A program made the position numbers and the translations under genes. Shown here piece after piece: positions 48,690 to 60,824 of a stretch of DNA of 64,000 nucleotides (its first letter is position 1; each line of letters starts with the position of its first letter). This DNA is from Calendula officinalis. Lineage: Eukaryota > Streptophyta > Magnoliopsida > Asterales > Asteraceae. Below the pieces are notes generated by a model, which was not told where the DNA came from, did no database searches, and saw nothing but the letters and a program-made list of their open reading frames with translations. Location: positions 81,774,909 to 81,838,908 of the forward strand of contig OY970820.1 in the NCBI GenBank assembly GCA_963853835.1, given 5' to 3'.

Positions 48690-49242
48690 GTAGCCAATTT
48701 CCATACCTCTTATTTAATTGCATGGGGAAGAACCTCGATTAGCATATATATTTACACATTACTAAATATGTTTAGCATGTAAATATATATGGCTCGAAAA
48801 CCCCGATAAGAACTCTAGACGAACCATGAGAAGCTCGTTTAGAACCCTAATGGGAACTTGTGTCACTTAATTTAGCAAGTTTATGTTAAGAGAGATGATA
48901 TATGTGCCTACTATTTATGTCTACTTATGTGTCCACTCATCTCTAAAGTTGACGTGTGTAATTCACTAATTCTCTTTCCTCGGCACCAATACCATTCCTC
49001 TACGGTTAAACATCGTAATGATAATTGTATTTCGATTGATTCAATTGAGCATTATAATGTCTCATATATATAGCAAATAACAAACCCTAATGATCATAAT
49101 AAAACCTAGTGGGCTCAAGCCCAGACAACTGGGTTGGGCCCTCTAGAGTTTCTTGAGAATTGTGAAATCAAAACTTTGCGACTTTCAACTTTTCTTTTTC
49201 TTTTTTGCAATGATTAACTTTGATGTAATATGTTGAAAACAG

Positions 49243-49759
49243 AAATTTGCTGGTGTAGATTATTGTGTAAGTATCGGTATTTGTGGAAGCAAGATTCCAA
49301 GTTGGTTCATAGAAGGAAATCATGAGAGTGAAGTAACATTGCAATTATCTCCCAGATGGCAATCTCAAATCACGGGGTTTGCAATATGTTATGTGTTCAA
49401 GTCTTTGAAATCTAAAACTCAATTCTTCTTCAGATTAAAAGATATTCGTGTGTTTGTTCCTAAGCAGAGGTTAATGCATCATCAGCGAGTGAGGATATTG
49501 GGAATGTGTTGATTTGCTATATACCATTTACTAAGTTACGGCAGAAGCATAATTTTGATGAATTACAAAGTCAAAATTGGTCAGAAACCATTCAAGGTAA
49601 TCTTGTGATTGATGTGCCATGGGCTGGTGAACAACCTTTAAGATTAGGGGCATATGTAGTGTACAAACACGACATGATATCAAGTAAACTATCTCTCTCT
49701 CCTTATTGGAATTGGAAGATTTTTGCGTTTGGAGATTCTATGTTCTGTTGCAGTCAATA
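49243..49759 (+). pseudogene. C-terminal (C-JID type) exon of the resistance pseudogene
   Basis: After the acceptor at 49241-49242 the frame reads VSIGICGSKIPSWFIEGNHE, then SEVTLQLSPRWQSQITGFAI. These are typical of the post-LRR jelly-roll domain of TNL proteins. A stop or frame change near 49510 leads to VPWAGEQPLRLGAYVVYKHD in a different frame, ending at 49759. Confidence 0.8.
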
Positions 49760-50145
49760 ATAACTGAATATAACTGTCATATATATTTGAATTTGAATAT
49801 TAACTTTTACAATATCTGATAATGTGTTTGGGTAGCTTAAAAAGATAAATTATGTACAAAATTGCATTTAACTTGTACAATTTATAACGAATGGAAATGC
49901 ATTAATTTCAGATTTTCAGTATGGTCATTTCAAGGTACAACAATGGTCACTTGGCTCTTTCCTTTGTACACATGATTTCTCTAGGCTCAACAGAAATCAT
50001 CAAACATATAAAAATAAAAAATAGAAATAGAAAGAAGAAAAACCAGTAGAAGACCTCGAGAAATTTATGTAATTCTTCAAACAAATTATGTGAATTTTTT
50101 TGCCTGTTTGTACGGATGGAGCAACAAGTAATTCCAAAAGTGCCT
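49760..50145. other. Spacer between resistance pseudogene and NDR kinase, no gene
   Basis: The two genes converge here. The sequence is AT-rich and must contain the 3' ends of both transcripts. No further feature was recognised. Confidence 0.5.
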
Positions 50146-53103
50146 TCAAGATGATGAGTCGTTACCCGGTTCTTCCTCTGTAAAATGTACCACTAAGAAA
50201 ATTAGCAACAAATTTTGGTTTAAATTTAAATTACATTTAATCAAGATGAACTATCTCCATAATTATAAGTATACAATTGGATGATTTTAAAGGTTGAAAA
50301 AATTAAACAATTAAAGTTCACTTTAGTTCTATTTGGTTAACGTTTATTCGGATACAATGTCATTTCGTAATCGGGCTTTATTGACCCGTATAATATTTGG
50401 TTTAATCTGATCTCAGAGTTCATGGATTAAAATAAAAATAAAAGAAGATAAAATACCGAATAGTGACTTGATTGTTGGTCGCTTGGGTTTGGTTTTCTTC
50501 TTTTTAATTTCAGCTGCAACCATGAACAAAGGATTAGTCACTTGAAGTTAATTTTAAAAAAAAAAAAACAATTAATCTACATAATAGTTATGAGTATAAT
50601 AAGTGTTTGTGCATGAGAGAGAGAGACAGAGAGAGAGAGAGAGATACTCATTCCAGGGACTTGATAATCATTAACAATCTCAAAATTCTTGTATGTGTAA
50701 CCAACAAAGTTAATATCCTTTGAAGAAAGCATCTGTTCATATGAACGCCAAACAATTAGTAATAGGATTTTATCTGGATAAACAAAAACATGTGGGAAAA
50801 AAAACACGAGAAGCACTTAATTCACAACTTTTTTAATAAACCCCCCATAAAAGCTGATGGAAAGAAAAGTTTACCCTTCTCCATGGTCCAGATCCTGATG
50901 AGCTATTAGTTTGGTGTTCAGACTGAAATTATTAAGAATAAAGTAAGCTAAATATAATACATGGAAGATGTATAAAAAAATATTAAAAATGACCTCTTCA
51001 AACTTTTCAAAATTCTGTGTATCTAAATCATCATTAACTTCAGGAATGAACGCAGCTTCCATTTGATATATTCTGTCCCAATCAATACCTTTAAACCAGG
51101 GATGAGCCTACAACAAATTAAAAAAAAAAAAAGAATTATGTTAATCGAAATATTTATTGTTTGAATAATTTATATTAAATTATACCTTTATTTCATCTGC
51201 ACCTTTTGAACCTAGTCTGTGGTTGACATTACAGAGCAGTTTGCTGATAATATCTTTAGCTTCAGAAGAAAGCTCCGCTTCTTGTGGAAATCTTAAATGT
51301 GATTTCCAGTGAACTATCTACAATTATAAACATAACAAAAATTAAATTAATAAGAAACATTGATAAGAATTTAATTAAAATTTAAGAATAATTAAGAATA
51401 GAGATTACCTTCCTACAAGTTGACATTGGATCATCAGAGTAGAAAGGTGGATATCCCACAAGCATCTCATACATAATAGCACCAAGAGACCACCTAAATA
51501 AAAATTAATAATTAAATATTGTGAAGCAATATTAAATTGTTCTGAAAATACAGATAGACTACTAACCAATCACATTCCAATGAATAGCCCTTTTTTAGTA
51601 AAACCTCTGGAGCAATATAATCCGGAGTACCGACAGTTGAATAAGCCTACAATTAGCCACAAAATTCATTTGCAGAAATTAGTTTAATGATTTTAAAATC
51701 TTTTTAATGATGATATACTTACAAGTGTCCTCCTATTTTTCTGCCAATGTTGCAGTTGTTCTTGTTGTGTACGTTTTGGTGCACTAGAATTCCCTTCATT
51801 TGAATTTGAGGCACAATCCACTGGAGTGAAATCTTTTTCTTCCAGTGTACTGCAATCTAACGGTTTACATAATCCAAAATCTGATAATCTCAAATGACCG
51901 TATCTATCGAGTAACAAATTATCAGGCTTGATGTCTCTGTTTCAGTCAAATATTACCAAAATAAGTCAGATATATAATATATTATAATATGTTACAAGAT
52001 AAAAAAAAAGGATGGAATTATAACCTATGCACGTAATTATGTTTGTGGATAGATTCAATAGCTAAAACTGTTTCAGCAACATAAAATCTTGCTTCATCAT
52101 CAGTTAATGTATCTTTTCTCATAAGTAATGTCATCATATCTCCACCAGGTAAATATTCCATTATGAGATATAAATATTCGTTATCTTGAAACGAACAATA
52201 TAGTTTTACTATGCAATTGCTGTCCACCTCAGCAAGCAGGTTTCTTTCAGCTTTCACATGTTCAACCTAAAAAAATGGAATTCAAATATTATAAATTTGT
52301 GTATTTAGACTTAAGAGTGAAGAAAAAATGTCAAAATTACATACTTGACCTCTGCGTAACATTTCTGATTTCTTAAGCTTTTTCATGGCATATACACTGC
52401 CCGTTGTTTTCTCCCTGCAGATTCTGACCTATAAAATATTAAATTGTTTCAATTTTATAAACATGAAACATATGTTATAATATAATATAAAGAATATTTG
52501 ACATTTATGTAAAATTACCTCACCAAATGCACCTTTTCCAATCATTGTAAGTAGCTCAAAATCATCAACTCCCATTTTGTGCCTTTGAAGACGCATGTAT
52601 TCGGTTTCTTTCTTCTCAAGAAATCTAAGCAAGTTGTTTTGATCTTCCTCTGACACGTCACCATCAGCCAATTTCTTCTCGAGTAGGATTCGTCTATTTA
52701 GTGAAAATTCAAGTGTTACTTTCTTTTTAAGGAAGATCGAATGGATTACGATTGTTAAATTGCCAAAATATTGAGTTTTTTTTTTCTTTTCTGTTTAGTG
52801 CAATCTACTAATTGTGCATGTGTGATATCGATCCTGAAACGGATATCTAAATCCATATAATTTAATTAAGCCCGTAAAATACCTTTCTTTCCTTTCTTGC
52901 AAATTCTTCATTTGTTCCTTGTAATGGTTTTCAATATACTTTTTAGCAGCATCAACTTTCTGTTTTGTTATATTTGATACTTCTTCATCCATCACTTGGT
53001 TACTTGAATCTTCACCATCACCCATTGACTCCCTTCTTCTGGTATTTGACCTCAACCGATCTCTTGGTTGAAATTTATGTAACCAACTTCTTGCTGAATC
53101 CAT
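50146..53103 (-). CDS. NDR: NDR-type AGC serine/threonine kinase
   Basis: Thirteen exons give 522 aa: 53103-52883, 52693-52519, 52428-52345, 52266-52025, 51936-51723, 51646-51567, 51493-51409, 51317-51186, 51107-50994, 50922-50875, 50732-50648, 50513-50457 and 50177-50146. All junctions are GT/AG and phases agree. The N-terminal regulatory region, where MOB cofactors bind in this family, includes QKVDAAKKYIENHYKEQMK. The kinase has GKGAFGE, Lys148, HRDIKPDN at 240-247 and DFG at 260-262. The NDR-specific insert of about 50 residues follows, then AYSTVGTPDYIAPE. The hydrophobic motif FVGYTYKNFE carries the regulatory Thr478. The start gives the family N-terminus MDSARSWLHKFQPRD. Plant NDR kinases act in polarity, cytoskeleton and pollen processes. 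No lesion is seen. Confidence 0.93.
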
Positions 53104-53112
53104 CAATTTCCC

Positions 53113-53184
53113 TCAACCCAAGAAATTCATGTCCAACTATAAACTTTTGCCCTAGAAACCCTAAATCTACAATTGAATTCACAT
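53113..53184 (-). promoter_or_regulatory. Two tiny upstream ORFs in the NDR kinase leader
   Basis: In the leader just upstream of the main ATG, ATG-TGA occurs with no codon between (53184 to 53179). A five-codon frame ATG AAT TTC TTG GGT TGA follows at 53130 to 53113, ending 9 bases before the main start. Start-stop and short uORFs can stall ribosomes and reduce translation; that effect is inferred here. Confidence 0.5.
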
Positions 53185-53201
53185 AGGCCAACAGATATCT
53201 G

Positions 53202-53785
53202 CAATCAGAGTTATAACACAATTTAATAACAAATTTAATCAATACTTGAGAAGAAAATAGAGAAAATGACTTATGTGGACGCATGATATTTCAAGATCGT
53301 AAACTAACACAATTCATTAATCTTTTGTTAGAAATGAAATTTCACAATTGCTCATATGTCAATGTTTAACTCGAATCAAAAATTTTAATATTGAATTTCC
53401 TATCTTAAAAATATTCAACATATCAATAGATTTCACCGCAACGTATCAGGAATTTGAATTACGAATTAGAGACCGAAATTTTCACAAAATAGATATCAGA
53501 ACTGAAATAAAACTCACGAATGGGAGTAGTTTGACGGAAGAATATGTCTCCTTCAACTTACATTGACACAATAAAATCAATCGGAGAACCAAAAACTGAA
53601 CGATGTTGCAGAAATAGAAAATAATCGGTGATTCAATCCAAACGCACTGCAAATTCCCTGTTTCAGAGACAAAAACGCAAAATTCTATCGATCGATCGAG
53701 AATTTTAGAAAACTTAAAGGAATATAGAGGATTAACATATGAAAATAGAAATTAGAGGATGTAATAGACGTATACATACAGAGTT
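53202..53785 (-). other. Probable 5' UTR intron of the NDR kinase
   Basis: An acceptor-like CTGATTGCAG ends at about 53202 on the minus strand. A donor-like GTATGTATACG starts near 53785. The distance and the AT-rich interior fit a leader intron. The exact borders need transcript data. Confidence 0.5.
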
Positions 53786-53855
53786 AATCCGCCATTTTCG
53801 TGGTTGGTTTCTTCTCTCTCTTCGAACTCGCCTCGAATGTTTCTCTCGGCCCCCT

Positions 53856-53866
53856 CTATATATACC
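53856..53866 (-). promoter_or_regulatory. TATA box of the NDR kinase
   Basis: GGTATATATAGAGG reads on the minus strand about 750 bp upstream of the ATG and about 70 bp upstream of the proposed leader-intron donor. It is a good TATA consensus at a sensible distance for transcription from about 53830. Confidence 0.5.
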
Positions 53867-53900
53867 TTCGGACTTCGGTAGCGTTTTCAGTTGTTTTATA

Positions 53901-54163
53901 CTCCCTCCGTCCCTAAATAAAGCTCTATATGGGTTGGGCACAACATTTTAGGAGATAGTTAATGGTAGGGTATTTGGTATTACCTTTGATTAAAATATAA
54001 TGTTTGATTGGAGAGAGAAAGTGTTTTAAGAGATAGTTAGTGGTGAAAGTATTTGTAATAATATCATTATATTAAGTGGACCCCTTATGTTTGAGAAATG
54101 AGAACTTTATTTAGGGACAAAACTTGAAGGGGAAATGGGAACTTTATTTAGGGACGGAGGGAG
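53901..54163. mobile_element. Stowaway (Tc1/mariner-type) MITE
   Basis: The ends CTCCCTCCGTCCCTAAATAA and its complement (TTATTTAGGGACGGAGGGAG) flank a 263-bp AT-rich interior. TA lies on both sides (53899-53900, 54164-54165). CTCCCTCCGTCCC is the classic Stowaway terminus. It sits directly upstream of the NDR kinase promoter. Confidence 0.93.
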
Positions 54164-54244
54164 TATTTTACTAGCTACAAAAAAATGTCCAAAAACTTTA
54201 TATACGATCTTTTAAATAGTTATTTGTTTCCTTGTATGTAGGAA

Positions 54245-54403
54245 GCCGTATATGGAGCATATGAATGTAGACCGTAAGCCGTACCAGATTCGTTTGCCGT
54301 ATATGGAGCATATGAATGTAGACCGTAAGCCGTACCAGATTCGTTTGCCGTATATGGAGCATATGAATATGAATGTAGACCGTAAGCCGTACCAGATTCG
54401 TTT
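54245..54403. repeat. Minisatellite, three units of 51 bp
   Basis: The unit starts gccgtatatggagcatatga and ends cagattcgttt. Units 1 and 2 are identical. Unit 3 has six extra bases (a doubled atgaat), giving 57 bp. Open frames across it are low-complexity artefacts. Confidence 0.93.
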
Positions 54404-56022
54404 GTATTAGTGCAAATGACGTGGACCAATCAGGGAATTCCAAGTGGCATTATGGACGAATAGTAATGCTTGGAATTGCCATGGTGTCAAATCCTCTTTA
54501 AATTTAGGCCTCATATATAAGGTAGGATTTTGTTTCTTGTTCTTCGCCTTTGGCTTGCGTGGAATATACGTGTATTAAGACCACTCCCATCATTAATTCA
54601 ATTTTTATCAAATTAATATAATGTCAATTATACTCCAACGATACTAATAATATTTTTTCTTTTAGGTTTTTAGGTCACATCATTATAAAATACATACACA
54701 CAAATACTAAATATAATATTAAATTGTCTTGAACCCCACCATTTCAACCTTTTAACTATTCGGTAAACTAAATTTTAAAACCGACGTCAATAAACTTAAG
54801 ACTCGTGCCAATAGGAGAAACTCTTCAGTTAGGAACCAACGTCAACCGATGCCAAGCGTTGGCAGGCGTCTAAGTAGTTAGATCAAAGATGTTAATATGT
54901 ATTATTAGAGGAAAGAGGTGTTATTTAAAGAATGTCTAGTAGGGTTATTGACATTATAAGTTTTTAAAAATGATACATGTGCCCCAAATTGAATATGCTT
55001 AGAGAGGGGGGTGTGGTGGCGAGACCGCCCCTCCGCCGGTTTGATTTGGTCCATGTGGCATGGTTTTGGCGAGCCTTTTCCTTCGCCACCATACTGTCCG
55101 CTGCGCAAGTGGTTGTGTGCGCCGGACCACTGGCGAGGCTGGCGTGAATGTGTGAGGTTTTTGAGGTGTTTTTTTAAGGTATTTTGTAAGTGAGGGGTAT
55201 TTTAGTGATAGTAGAGGGGGTATTTGAAGGTTTTGAATGTGAAATGTGAAATTGTGATGTGGTGCATAGGTGGCGCGGAGGTGACACTCCGACTTATGTT
55301 ACCACACCTAATGCTCTTACAAATGAGATTGATACATGTATCAAATCAAATAAGATATTAGAAGACATTCCATGTGTCAAATCTTGAAATGATTAAAGTT
55401 CGTTTTTTTGGCATGTATAACATTATTTAAACTGGTATATATTCTAAGAAAATTGTTATTGTTGATTATATTTTTTATAGTTGCTTATGATAATATATTT
55501 ATTTCATTTTTTAAAATAAAATGATATCTTATTATTCGATGAAGTAATATAATAAGAAACTTTGATCAATGAGGGAGGCCGGCACAAGCACGTCTAACGA
55601 CGTGGATGAACTACAATTTGTTTACCTCTTGTATTTAAAGTAAACTTTGGGCCTAGGAGTTTTAGGTTTAGCAAAAATAATAATCTGATATCAATTTAAA
55701 CAAATGACTTTTTAGATATCAAAAGTTCAATTATTCCATTGATAAATATTAACCAATGGTCATGAAAGATTCGAAAACAATTACGACAATACATTATAAA
55801 CAAATTAAGTTCAACTACCTCATAAAGCTGTTTTAGCAGGAATACTTTCTGTACGTGTGTATTACAACTTACAAGTATAGTTTGACATTACAAATATGAA
55901 AACATGACGAAGACAATCTGGTTTGATTGCTTCAAAGAATATTATAAAGAATGTCACGTGTAAACAATATTAGATGATTTAATGAGTATAAATATGCCAT
56001 ATATATGTTGTAATGTCAATAT
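54404..56022. other. Intergenic region, no gene
   Basis: Mostly AT-rich DNA. A GC-rich patch at about 55005-55145 (gaccgcccctccgccggttt onwards) has no recognised domain and may be an old transposon fragment. No RNA gene was seen. Confidence 0.5.
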
Positions 56023-56662
56023 TAGGGGTGAGCATAAAAACCGAAAAACCGAAACCAGACCGTTAAAACTGACAAAACCAAACCGTTAAAATCGAAACCA
56101 TTTCAAAACCGGCGGTTTGGTTTTAGATTTTGAAAAAACCGATGGATTCGGTTTGGTTTCGGTTTTAACCAAAAACCGCTCCATTAAGAAACCGCCCCGC
56201 TAATATTTTATATATTATATATTTTTTTAATTTTATATTTATTAAATAGAAGTCGACCTATTTAAATATTTGAAAGTCCATCTACCATGGTTCATTAATG
56301 TTCATATCGTTATTATATGTTACAATATACGTTTATAATTTGAATTTTGGGCTAGAAAATGATATTCATTGTTGAAATATATTATTAGACATTGAAGTTA
56401 ATGTTATAAATTAGATATTGTTACTGAAATTTGTATGTAATTTTAAAAAAATGAAGATTAGTACATGAAATTATATAACAACGTTTTAAACGAGGTGGAT
56501 TCGGTTTCAAAACCGAAACCGAACCGTTAAAGGCTAAAAACCGCTAAAACCGAAACCGTTAAAAACCGAAACCATTGGATTTGAAAATCCTAAAACCGAT
56601 ATTAGCGGATCGTGTTTGGTTTGAGCTTAAATCCGCCCCAAACCGCCCCATGCACACCCCTA
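56023..56662. mobile_element. Non-autonomous hAT element (640 bp)
   Basis: The ends TAGGGGTGAGCAT and ATGCACACCCCTA match as inverted repeats at 12 of 13 positions. A perfect 8-bp target duplication, GTCAATAT, lies at 56015-56022 and 56663-56670. Both subterminal regions are packed with AAACCG motifs. There is no transposase. The 8-bp duplication places it in the hAT superfamily, with the element at 5967 as a relative. Confidence 0.9.
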
Positions 56663-56670
56663 GTCAATAT

Positions 56671-57030
56671 TACAAAAGGTGTTTGGCTTAGCGGTCCACG
56701 GGTAATCCTTTAACTAGAATTACTCCTTGCTTAAATCCCGAAACAAATGTTTTCAAACTGATCAAATAATATACCGATCGTTAAATCATTACACACATTA
56801 CTGTTGTTGAAGATGCAAATTTAAGCAAAATAGGGGGGGAAATTAAAAAAAACAGATAACAAGTACCTATAATTGTATCCTAATGTCCCAAAAGTCAAAA
56901 AGAAACAACTTTACAAGTAAACAATAGATGATTAACAAACAACAAATTTTCATTAGTTAATGAAAAACTATAAAATTGCCAGCTGCTTCAACTTTGAGGG
57001 TATAAACTTTTACAAATCGTATAATAAAAA
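56671..57030. other. Spacer downstream of the ABCI gene, no gene
   Basis: AT-rich sequence, probably including the 3' UTR of the ABCI-type gene, which reads into it. Nothing else is recognised. Confidence 0.5.
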
Positions 57031-58783
57031 TCATCGGTAATACGCCATGTGTCTGGTTGATCTGAAAGGGGATGAATCAAACGGTGAGGATTTTGGGATT
57101 ACGGGTGACGAATCTACAGTTTTCTTTTTTGGATTTTTAGTTTCAGAACGGAGCCAAGATTCAACCACTGATAACAGATTCAAAGAGTTCTTCATTTCGG
57201 GAAGATTTGCTAATTTTTCGTATCGTTTTAGTTCTCCATCTTGTATGTAAGCTAAATCTGTTGCCCATGATTCTAGACCATCGAATATATGAGTTGCATA
57301 TACGATTGTACATCCTCTCTGTTACAATTTTGAAACCGTACTCTAATTTGTTTAGAAATTGAAAATGGAAAAATAGAAAAAGAAAACGAAATGAAATGAA
57401 AAAATTCATACCTGCTCACATTCCTCCTTGAAGAACTCTAGTAAATCCATCCTTGCAACAACATCCAAATCGACCGTTACTTCATCTAACAAAAGAACCT
57501 GAACGAACAATTTTTAGTATTTTTAAAACAGATAATATTAATTATGGTATAAACAAACTAACATAAATGTAAATTAAATATGTGATGAAAGAAGAATTTG
57601 ACCTGAAAAGGATGAAGAAGGCCCAAACAGATTTGTACTCTACGTCTTTGGCCATCAGAAACTTTATGCATTCGCCATTGTAGGTCAATGTCCAACAGCT
57701 CAATCAATTTCTCTCTTCTAATCGGGTCAATCCCTTCAACTGAAAAATAATATTTTTTTTAATAAAATTTATATAAATACTATGGAAATAAGCACAAACC
57801 GACCTCCAAATATCATATGTTCCGCAGAGAAGTCTCCTTGTAGTGGCACTTCTCCCTGCATTTATTTATAAGAAAAATAATTATAATTTACAAAGTGGAT
57901 ATTACTAATTTAGTGCAAACGAAAGCAATAAGAAATGGAACAAAAATTATGCATAATGTATAGATGTTAACCTACAATTAAATGTAAAGTAGACAGCATT
58001 ACAGTAAGGGTAATTAACTTACAGCAGAACCTATAGTTTTAGTCCAAGATCCGCCCAAGTAAGACAAATCACCGCTACAAACCAAGTGTGTGTCGTGAAA
58101 AGATGAAAAATCTAGTACACGCACAACATTTTTCCCACCAACCATATGTTTTCCTGCCAAAATCTTCAGCAAAGTAGTTTTCCCTGCAAAAGTACAGGGT
58201 GATAAGAGTGCCTTCTTATGCTGAAATACAGATAACTTAGAACACGCGAACATGAAAACTATCAAGTTCAATCACCAATAGGAAGCAAGCATTTTGGTAT
58301 TCGTGAAATTTCTGATAATAGATTGCTGCAATAGCTGAACGAGCATTTTTCACATAAGTTCAGATATGCAGAAACTATCTTAAGCGCTTAATCCATGTAT
58401 AACTGACTTAAAATCAGCTCCGTAATCATTTCAAAATGCCGAACAAATGAGGATTTCCAATTTTGCATAATTCAGTTTAAATTAAGCAAAATCAAAATTG
58501 ATACGGGAATTAATGAACAATTGAATTACTAACTTAGAGAAAACGAATACTGTAAGCTCCAATCTGCGGTATAAGACTTATAAACTCCTAACACAAATTA
58601 CAAGTGTGAATATAACCATTCACATATAAATTAGGTTTAACAAATACCAGATCCGTTCGCGCCGACAAGAAGACAACGAGATCGAGGAGAAATCTTGAGA
58701 TTGAAATCCACAAAAATAGGGTTATCGCCACTGTATCCGAATTGCATGCCATTTACTTTGATACTGCTTGATTCCGATTCCAT
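57031..58783 (-). CDS. ABCI: Soluble ABC ATPase of the ABCI19/20/21 type
   Basis: Six exons give 286 aa: 58783-58648, 58183-58023, 57855-57804, 57739-57603, 57498-57412 and 57318-57031, with consistent GT/AG junctions. It is a single nucleotide-binding domain without membrane segments. Walker A is GANGSGKT at 41-48, the signature VSDGQRRR at 143-150, Walker B VLLLDE at 163-168 and the H-loop histidine 201 (YATHIFDG). The C-terminus RHMAYYR matches the plant ABCI19/20/21 subgroup as I remember it, cytosolic proteins linked to cytokinin and light responses in Arabidopsis. The length fits the family (about 280-330 aa). No lesion is seen; assignment to one of the three paralogues is not possible. 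Confidence 0.92.
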
Positions 58784-59516
58784 ATTCGTATTGTTTGCCT
58801 GGTTCGTCTTATGCTTTGGGGGAGCTGCGAGTATTTGTACCTTGATGGTAGTTATGCCATCGTTGTTGAATTAGTGTTCTGATGACGTGTATGAAGGTAA
58901 GGTGTACACGTGTGTGCTTCTGATTTGGCCACGTTTGCTATGTTTGTTGGCACTCACGATTACCAGTCGCATTACATTTGACGGTGGGTATCAACTCTAA
59001 TTTAATGTAATGTCGTGCATATGTTTTTAAGGTAAATGTACATCTTTTTCCATGAGTTTGATGTTTTATATATGAACTCGAAACCTATAAATGTTGGTTT
59101 TATGATGAACGTAATTGTGATCTCTTTTGTGAATACTAAATTGTTGAAGTTATAGAATGTAGCAAAATTTATATACAACATTTACTCGGATTTAGGTTGA
59201 TATCTTGGCAATATGGTATGAGAATTCATTTTTACACGACAGTTTCTAATATATACACAACAGGATATAAGTTTTACAGTTAATTGTACAACTACCTAAA
59301 ACGATAGCCGTGGTATATCCATTAACAATTGTTGTGTATCTATCACCACCTATATGATATCATTTAAACTGAACAAGATCCATTTAAACAATCAGGTTAG
59401 TATCGTGGTATTATTTAACATGAACACAACCTACTTACCCCATTAATTCAAACAAATCAAACGGGTTAGCCACTTTGTATATGAGTTGGACGGGTTGAAT
59501 GGATTGACATATTTTA
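58784..59516. other. Upstream region of the ABCI gene, no gene
   Basis: Contains the leader and promoter of the ABCI-type gene and then AT-rich spacer. No TATA box stands out. I see no other feature. Confidence 0.5.
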
Positions 59517-60824
59517 GAGCGAATTACATCTAAGGTCCTTGTGGTTTACCATTTATTGCAGCCACGGTCCCTTATACTTCATTAAGTACACTGAGAGTCC
59601 CTGTTGTTGCCATTTTATTGCACCCGTAGTCCCTGAAGCAAACGTCCGTTTAAAACCCCCGTTAAGTCACCCATGTGCACATCACATGATGGGTAGTATG
59701 GTAATTCTTCACCCCTTCCTCATATTTAAACCGAGTAAATTACATGGAAGGTCCCTGTGGTATACTACTTATTACAGGCTTAGACCTTGAACTTCAATTA
59801 TTATACGGGAAGTCCCTAGTGTACATGTTTGTGTTCGTTTGTGTTTGTGTTTGTTTCGTTTACGTTTGTGTTTCTTTATGTTCGTTTATGTTTGTTACCC
59901 TCGTTCGCGAACCGTTTGTGAACATTAAATTTTCTTAACAAACGAACACGAACACAAAAATTCCATTCAATAAGTGTTCGCGAACCATTCGTGAACACAT
60001 TTTTTCCTTAAAAAATGAACATGAACAAGACCGCGTTCGTGTTCGTTCGGTTCGTTTACAGGCCTACAAACGAACACAAACAAGATTTTGTGTTCGTTTA
60101 GTTAAACAAACGAACACGAACAAAGACCCGTTTGTTCGTTTACGTTTGTGAACATCCGTTTGTGTTCGTTTGTTTACGTTCGTTTGAGTTTGTTTATGTT
60201 CGTTTGTGTTTGTTTCGTGTTCGTTTGTGTTTATTTATGTTTGTTTGTGTTCGTGTGTGTTTGTTTCGTGTACGTTTGTGTTTCTTTATGTTCGTTTGTT
60301 TTCGTTTATGTTTGTTACCCTCGTTCACGAACCGTCCGTGAACACTAAATTTTCTTATCAAACGAACACGGATACAAAATTCCGTTCGATAAGTGTTGGT
60401 GAACCGTTCACAGACACATTTTTTCTTTAACAAACGAACACGAACAACGCCCCATTCGTGCTCGCTCGGATTGACTTTTCAGGGGGTTGGTGGCGCGACA
60501 AAAAAAGTTGAAGTGTATACACCAGGGACTTCCGGTGTAGTAAATGAAGTTTAGAGACTAAGACTGTAATAAGTAGTATACCATAGGGACCTTCCATGTA
60601 ATTTACTCGGGTTTAAATATGAGGAAGGGGTGGAGAATTACCATACTACCCATCATGTGATTTGCACATGAGTGATTTAACAGGGTTTTTAAACGGACAT
60701 TTGCTTCAGGGATTACGGGTGCAATAACATGGTAACACCAGAGACTCTTAGTGTACTTAATGACATTTAGGGACTGTGACTGCAATAAGTGGTAAACCAC
60801 AAGGACTTTAGATGTAATTCGCTC
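59517..60824. mobile_element. Non-autonomous Mutator-type element with long compound inverted repeats
   Basis: Inverted arms of about 310 bp run from GAGCGAATTACATC inward and return as GATGTAATTCGCTC. A perfect 9-bp target duplication, CATATTTTA, lies at 59508-59516 and 60825-60833, as expected for Mutator-like elements. Each arm contains a second, related start (GAGTAAATTACATGGAAGG), so the arm is itself two modules. The core (about 59825-60480) is made of gttcgtttgtg-type repeats present twice in direct orientation. Six overlapping open frames there are artefacts of these repeats. No transposase is present. Confidence 0.85.

Larger units (their letters stand above)
17900..49759 (+). pseudogene. 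TIR-NBS-LRR disease-resistance pseudogene split by 27.5 kb of retrotransposons
   Basis: Five exon blocks can be read: 17900-18378 (TIR), 18775-19813 (NB-ARC), 19883-20173 (linker and first LRR), 47846-48689 (LRR) and 49243-49759 (C-terminal jelly-roll-like domain). Intact members are intracellular immune receptors whose TIR domain is an NAD-cleaving enzyme. The intron 20174-47845 contains the whole retrotransposon nest; without it and one TGTGT copy the intron would be 119 bp. Independently of the insertion, the coding sequence is broken in both TIR and NB-ARC ends and in the LRR, so the gene is dead. It is unknown whether it died before or after the insertion. Confidence 0.88.

Noticed and set aside
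54245..54403. Possible CRISPR-like array
   Set aside because: Units are directly adjacent with no spacers, in plant nuclear DNA. It is an ordinary minisatellite.
60132..60433. Several overlapping open frames of 66-79 codons on both strands rich in Phe, Val and Cys
   Set aside because: They arise from the gttcgtttgtg repeats in the core of the Mutator-type element. Being open in many frames at once is a repeat effect.
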